From a virus, in IMG/VR virus record IMGVR_UViG_3300032092_000247, positions 1-24,207 of that record: 24,207 nt of DNA; one strand, 5' to 3'. Positions 20,491 through 24,207 of this stretch are shown piece after piece. The position numbers and the translations under genes are program-made. The notes beneath the pieces are model-generated. The model had not been told where the DNA came from. It saw only the letters and a program-made list of their open reading frames with translations, and ran no database searches. The number at the start of each line of letters is the position of its first letter. Position 1 is the stretch's first letter.

Positions 20491-21918
20491 ATGCCCACAA
20501 CAAACGGCAACAAAAAAATTCTGGACCTGAAGCAGTGGGAGTTTATGGCCCTGGCGCCGGGCGCTTCTTTAACTGGTTCATTCGTTGCCTCATCGCGCCA
20601 TTTTAGGCAGCAGCAGCTTTACGTGCGAAGCAACACGGAAGCATGGATTTACAATCCATCAGAAGACGGGTTTGGTGAAATGCTTAGCCCTGCACTTGCT
20701 GGCACATTTGGCGCGGGCGCGGCTGGGGTGGCGGGCGCGTGGTCAACCGGCTCGACTGTTGGCGCGGCGTCACTGACGGCAACGGGCGGAACCACAACTA
20801 CGATTGTCACGAACCAGACTTTGGCGCGTGATCTGCGGGGCTATCAAGTTTTGATTATGGCTGGCCCAAATGCTGGGGCCGTGCTGCCGATCTCGTCCAA
20901 TACCATTGGCGTAAATGCTACCATTACCGTTCCAATTCAGGCCAGTGCGTTTTCTGCCTCGACGGTGTATCGGCTGCTTACCCCGCGCTGGTATGTTTTG
21001 GGGGCTGGCACTTTGGCTGCCGGTTCGTTCAAGGTTTATGATTACGCCACCAACACTTGGACAAACCTTTCAATCACCGGTCTTGCGGCGACCATCGGCA
21101 CTGATAGCAAATTGATAGCTACGCCGAGTATTGTTGACGGCGCTTTCAAGCAATTTGCCACCGGCACCGCCACCTCTGCCACGGCCACCACGCTAACCCA
21201 AACGGGTAAAGCCTGGACCGCATCGCAGTGGATCAATTCGCAAGTGCGTATCACTGGCGGCACGGGCGCGGGCCAGATCAGGACGATCACGGCCAACACA
21301 GCGGATACGCTTGCCTGTGCTACCTGGACAACCACGCCAGACGCGACCAGCACCTATGCAATCGAAGGGAATGACAATTTCCTTTATTACATGGGCAACA
21401 ACGCGGTTACGCTTTACCGCTATGATATAGCCGCTAATACTTGGTCAACGCTTTCACCTGGCGTAGCGCGCGGCGGGGCGCCGGTTTTGGGCATGTCTGG
21501 CCATTGGGTGCATAGCGTGACGGAAGCCGATTGGAGTGTTGAGAATGCTATTCTGAATGGGCGTTACATTTATTCGTTCCGTGGGGGCGGCGCGCTACTT
21601 GATCGGTACGATATTGCAGCGAATAGTTGGGCGGCAATTACCTACAGCCCAGCGGCAGCAACCTTTGGCGGCGGCAGCAAATACGCTTTGCATAATGGCT
21701 TTTTGTATATCCAGAAGGATAATATCGGACGCTGGTATTACTATGATTTTGCCCGATCCGAATTGTTTCCGTGGGGCAATATGCTTTACCCGCAAGGCGC
21801 GGCAATTGCTGGCGATACGGCTTTTGATGTGCTCTACAAAGACGGCTTAACGGAAATCTACTACGTCTATATGATCCACAACACTTCTCAAATCATGCTT
21901 CGGCAGGCGGTGATCTGA
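20491..21918 (+). CDS. Kelch-like beta-propeller virion protein, 475 aa
   Basis: A 475-residue beta-rich protein. Three kelch-type repeats end YDYATNTW (183-190), YDIAANTW (311-318) and YDIAANSW (373-380), with further weak ones (AWIYNPSEDG at 51-60, WYYYDFARSELF at 415-426). Two inserted beta segments at about 95-162 and 223-293 resemble each other (GAGAVLPISSNT-like and GTGAGQIRTITANT). A propeller is likely, possibly binding a surface glycan or another virion protein. Receptor binding or decoration is inference. Lower GC and looser codon choice than the capsid genes suggest separate acquisition. Next gene overlaps as TGATG. Confidence 0.75.
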   Translation: MPTTNGNKKILDLKQWEFMALAPGASLTGSFVASSRHFRQQQLYVRSNTEAWIYNPSEDGFGEMLSPALAGTFGAGAAGVAGAWSTGSTVGAASLTATGGTTTTIVTNQTLARDLRGYQVLIMAGPNAGAVLPISSNTIGVNATITVPIQASAFSASTVYRLLTPRWYVLGAGTLAAGSFKVYDYATNTWTNLSITGLAATIGTDSKLIATPSIVDGAFKQFATGTATSATATTLTQTGKAWTASQWINSQVRITGGTGAGQIRTITANTADTLACATWTTTPDATSTYAIEGNDNFLYYMGNNAVTLYRYDIAANTWSTLSPGVARGGAPVLGMSGHWVHSVTEADWSVENAILNGRYIYSFRGGGALLDRYDIAANSWAAITYSPAAATFGGGSKYALHNGFLYIQKDNIGRWYYYDFARSELFPWGNMLYPQGAAIAGDTAFDVLYKDGLTEIYYVYMIHNTSQIMLRQAVI

Positions 21919-22094
21919 TGGAAAATCAAGAAAAGCTGGCGATTGAAAACGCCCGCCTTACCAATCTTATGCAGCAGCGCACAGCCGCCGCTGTTATTGG
22001 CGAAAGGGAGCGCGTGGCGTTGTTGGAGGTGGAGATCGAAAGGTCGGAAGCGATGATTGCCAGCCTTGAGGCGCGAATTGCGTCTGGTCAGTAG
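21918..22094 (+). CDS. Small coiled-coil protein, 58 aa
   Basis: A 58-residue helical protein starting MENQEKLAIENARLTNLMQQ, with Leu/Ile/Val heptad spacing through ERVALLEVEIERSEAMIASL. It probably forms a short coiled coil. Start overlaps the kelch stop as TGATG. It ends in TAG. The next small ORF is in the same frame with no other stop between, so amber read-through would give a longer protein. Function unknown. Confidence 0.65.
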   Translation: MENQEKLAIENARLTNLMQQRTAAAVIGERERVALLEVEIERSEAMIASLEARIASGQ

Positions 22095-22121
22095 TTTGGT
22101 GATTGGTGGCGTTTCAAGGGC

Positions 22122-22241
22122 ATGATCACGACGCATTACTTTTTTTTCTTCTTCAATGCCGGGGGCGGAGAGCCGCCACCACCCATCATTGATGGGGGTG
22201 ATTTCATCATTCGGGTCCGTCGCAGGCGGCGGAGGAGGTAG
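22122..22241 (+). CDS. Small FFFFF/RRRRRRR protein, 39 aa
   Basis: A 39-residue peptide starting MITTHYFFFFFNAGGGEPPPP and ending in seven consecutive arginines. An aromatic start, a Gly/Pro middle and an Arg-rich tail are a recurring pattern in tiny phage ORFs before tubular tail genes. Its stop lies two bases before the tail tubular A gene, and the AGG/CGG arginine codons also supply the GGAGGAGG ribosome site of that gene. The ribosome site before its own ATG is weak (AAGGG, too close). Function unknown; DNA or membrane binding is conceivable. Confidence 0.55.
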   Translation: MITTHYFFFFFNAGGGEPPPPIIDGGDFIIRVRRRRRRR

Positions 22242-22243
22242 GC

Positions 22244-22864
22244 ATGTCTTCGCAAGTCCAGATTTGCAACATGGCGCTTGGCTACCTGAACCACGGCATC
22301 CGCATTGCGGCCCTGGATGAAGGCAGCAACGAAGCGGACCAGTGCCAGCTTTATTATGATCATGCGCTGCGCTCTGCTTTGCGCGCTGCGCCTTGGGCTT
22401 TTGCCAAGCGCTACGCGACCCTTGCGAGCCTGAGCAATCCGGTCTCGACGGAGTGGGCCTTCATGTACGCCTATCCGAGCGATGGCATCATCATCCGTTC
22501 GATCCTGCCGCGCGTGGCGTCAACGCCGCCGAACCGCTGGGAAATCGCCTCGACCACCTCAAACCAGAAGGTGATCCTGTGCAACGTGCCGGACGCCACC
22601 GCCTGCTACACCGCGAGCATCACTGATCCGAGCCTGTTTGACCCGCAATTCGTGAGCGCTTTTGCGTGGCAGCTTGCCGGGGAATTGGCGGTCGTTTTGA
22701 CCGGCAACCCGGGGCTGAAGCAGATGGCGAACGCGCAATTCGGGCGCGCGGTCAATCTGGCGATGGTCAGCAACGGGGCGGAGGAGGTCGGGCCGCCGGC
22801 GATCGAGGCTGAATGGATACGGGCGCGCGAAGATGCGCCCTATGCGCGGGGGGTGTGGGAATGA
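22244..22864 (+). CDS. Tail tubular protein A / head-tail adaptor (T7 gp11-like)
   Basis: A 206-residue adaptor that joins portal and tail tube in short-tailed phages. Pattern: VQICNMALGYLNHGIRIAAL, CQLYYDHALRSALRAAPWAF, AKRYATLA, then WAFMYAYPSDGIIIRSI, CYTASITDPSLFDPQFVSAF and AWQLAGELAVVLTGNPGLKQ. This is the classical order in gp11-like proteins. A very strong ribosome site (GGAGGAGG) lies just upstream, overlapping the end of the 39-residue ORF. The stop overlaps the next start as ATGA. Length is normal for the family. Confidence 0.9.
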   Translation: MSSQVQICNMALGYLNHGIRIAALDEGSNEADQCQLYYDHALRSALRAAPWAFAKRYATLASLSNPVSTEWAFMYAYPSDGIIIRSILPRVASTPPNRWEIASTTSNQKVILCNVPDATACYTASITDPSLFDPQFVSAFAWQLAGELAVVLTGNPGLKQMANAQFGRAVNLAMVSNGAEEVGPPAIEAEWIRAREDAPYARGVWE

Positions 22865-24207
22865 CCTCGATCCTGCGTCCATCCTTTGCTGGGGGCGAGC
22901 TCTCGCCTTCGCTGTTTGCGCGTGTGGATCTGGCTAAGTATCAGAGCGGCCTGGCGCTGGCCCGCAATTTTTTCGTGCAAGCCCATGGCGGCGCGTCTAA
23001 CCGTGCGGGCTTGCGCTACGCGGGCGAGGTTAAGGCTTCCGCCACGGCTGGCCGGCTGGTCCCGTTCCAGTTCAACACCACCGACACCTATGTCCTGGAG
23101 TTCGGGCAGGAGATCATGCGCGTCATCAAGAATGGCGGCTATGTGCTCGAGGCTGACAAGGTGATCTCAAGCATCACCCAGGCCAGCCCTGGCGTCTTCA
23201 CGACCACGGCGGCGCATGGGTTCTCGACGGGCGAGGAGGTCTATCTCGAGGACATTGTCGGCATGACGCCGCTGAACAAGCGCAGCGCTATCGTGACGGT
23301 CTTAAGCGCGACGACCTACTTCCTGACCGGGCGCGATGGCGTGGCGATCAGCACCGCGGCATATCCGGCCTATGTGTCGGGCGGGAACGTGGCGCGCATC
23401 TATCAGATTTCCACCCCCTACAATGCGGCGGACCTGCCGCTGCTGAAGTTTGTTCAAAGCGCGGACGTGATGACTCTGACCCATCCGTCCTATGCGCCGC
23501 GCGACCTGACCCGCACGGGGGACGCGGCATGGACCCTGACGGCCATCACTTTTGCGCCTGCTATTGCGGCGCCAGGCGCTCCGACTGTCACGCCCCGCAC
23601 CACGGGCTCGACGACGTATTCCTATGTGGTGACGGCGATCGGGGCGGGGGGCGAGGAGTCTTTAGCCTCGGCAGCCACCGCGATTGCAGACGGCAACGCG
23701 GCGGCGAGCAACGATGTGAGTTGGCCTGCGGTCGCGGGCGCGGTGTCGTATGTGGTCTATAAGCAGGGCGGCGCGCTCTATGGTTTTGTTGGGCGCGCGA
23801 CCGGCACGACCTTCTGGGACAACAATATTGATCCAGATGAAAGTGACACGCCTCAAATAGCGGCTAATCCATTTTCGGGCGCCGGTAATTATCCCGGATG
23901 CGTGACCTACCACGAGGAGCGCAAGGTTTATGGGCGCACTAATGCCAAACGTCAAAGCCTGTTTTTTTCGCAGCCTGGCGCCTACAACAATTTCGGCACG
24001 TCAACCCCAACCAAGGATGACGACGCGATCGAGGCGTCCTTGGTCTCGCGGCAGGTGCATGAAATCCGCGCGCTGCTGTCGCTTGGCGGCCTGGTCGTGA
24101 TGACCTCTGGCGGCGAATGGCTGGCCAAGCCTGGAGGGCAGTCGGACGCGATCACGCCTTACTCGCTGGTGGTGAAGCCGCAAAGCTACCGGGGCGTATC
24201 GGACGTG
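22861..24207 (+). CDS. Tail tubular protein B-like (T7 gp12-like), 5' part, cut by window edge
   Basis: 449 residues are visible, starting MTSILRPSFAGGELSPSLFA, followed by RVDLAKYQSGLALARNFFVQ and HGGASNRAGLRYAGEVK, the standard opening of podoviral tail tubular B/nozzle proteins. LVPFQFNTTDTYVLEFGQEI is also conserved. At about residues 238-331 a fibronectin-III-like segment is inserted (TTYSYVVTAIGAGGEESLAS, VSWPAVAGAVSYVVYKQGG). The normal fold resumes at YPGCVTYHEERKVYGRTNAK, then QSLFFSQPGAYNNFGTSTPT. The frame stays open to base 24207, so the C-terminus lies outside. It forms the tail tube below the adaptor. Confidence 0.9.
   Translation, partial: MTSILRPSFAGGELSPSLFARVDLAKYQSGLALARNFFVQAHGGASNRAGLRYAGEVKASATAGRLVPFQFNTTDTYVLEFGQEIMRVIKNGGYVLEADKVISSITQASPGVFTTTAAHGFSTGEEVYLEDIVGMTPLNKRSAIVTVLSATTYFLTGRDGVAISTAAYPAYVSGGNVARIYQISTPYNAADLPLLKFVQSADVMTLTHPSYAPRDLTRTGDAAWTLTAITFAPAIAAPGAPTVTPRTTGSTTYSYVVTAIGAGGEESLASAATAIADGNAAASNDVSWPAVAGAVSYVVYKQGGALYGFVGRATGTTFWDNNIDPDESDTPQIAANPFSGAGNYPGCVTYHEERKVYGRTNAKRQSLFFSQPGAYNNFGTSTPTKDDDAIEASLVSRQVHEIRALLSLGGLVVMTSGGEWLAKPGGQSDAITPYSLVVKPQSYRGVSDV

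Noticed and set aside
20491-24207. Diversity-generating retroelement, suspected because BPP-1 relatives carry one
   Set aside because: No reverse transcriptase, no template/variable repeat pair and no C-type-lectin-like variable end is visible. If present it would lie beyond the right edge.
1-24207. tRNA genes or rRNA
   Set aside because: I saw no cloverleaf-like stretch with a conserved T-loop (GGTTCGAATCC-type) in the gaps between genes. The coding density leaves almost no room for them.

Overview
The window looks like roughly the first two thirds of a temperate, podovirus-type (short-tailed) phage or prophage with high-GC DNA, probably from a proteobacterium. The sequence does not fix the host more closely. 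The virion genes match the Bordetella BPP-1 / Burkholderia BcepC6B style of podovirus: a head-to-tail connecting portal, Bbp19- and Bbp16-like proteins and gp11/gp12-like tubular tail proteins. Both edges cut genes: an integrase at base 1 and a tubular tail protein B at base 24207. Attachment sites and lysis genes are not in the window.

Layout. (1) 1-3496, minus strand: an integration and recombination operon, read from a 31-residue membrane peptide through a YqaJ exonuclease and a RecT annealing protein into a chain of small overlapping genes that ends with an excisionase-like protein and the integrase. (2) 3568-6991, minus strand: a Cro-like early operon with a Cys-rich protein, a C5 DNA methyltransferase, a 34-residue membrane peptide, an SF2 helicase and a VRR-NUC nuclease. 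(3) 6992-7704: an immunity switch, with a CI-like repressor on the plus strand divergent from cro. (4) 7701-11881, minus strand: a replication operon that ends in a 909-residue CHC2/TOPRIM primase-helicase. Its stop codon overlaps the stop of cI tail to tail. (5) 11948-12262: a noncoding region with AT-rich microsatellites, repeated GTTAC motifs and a perfect palindrome. (6) 12263-24207, plus strand: terminase, portal, scaffold, capsid, several small virion proteins, a lower-GC kelch-like protein module and the tail tube.

How it works together. Three leftward promoters share TTGAC(A/G)-N18 spacing. All three, plus the cI promoter region, overlap the same 17-bp dyad, close to GTTGGGTTTWTRNCAAC. 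I infer that this is the repressor operator and that one repressor shuts off three dispersed early operons. The repressor has an S24-like C-terminal half, but the usual GDSM serine is a glutamine, so classical RecA-stimulated self-cleavage looks unlikely. Induction may instead involve leftward transcription running antisense through cI, because no terminator separates the replication operon from cI.

Most genes are packed with ATGA, TGATG or TAATG overlaps. This let me support several genes of 31 to 58 codons and trim many over-extended starts.
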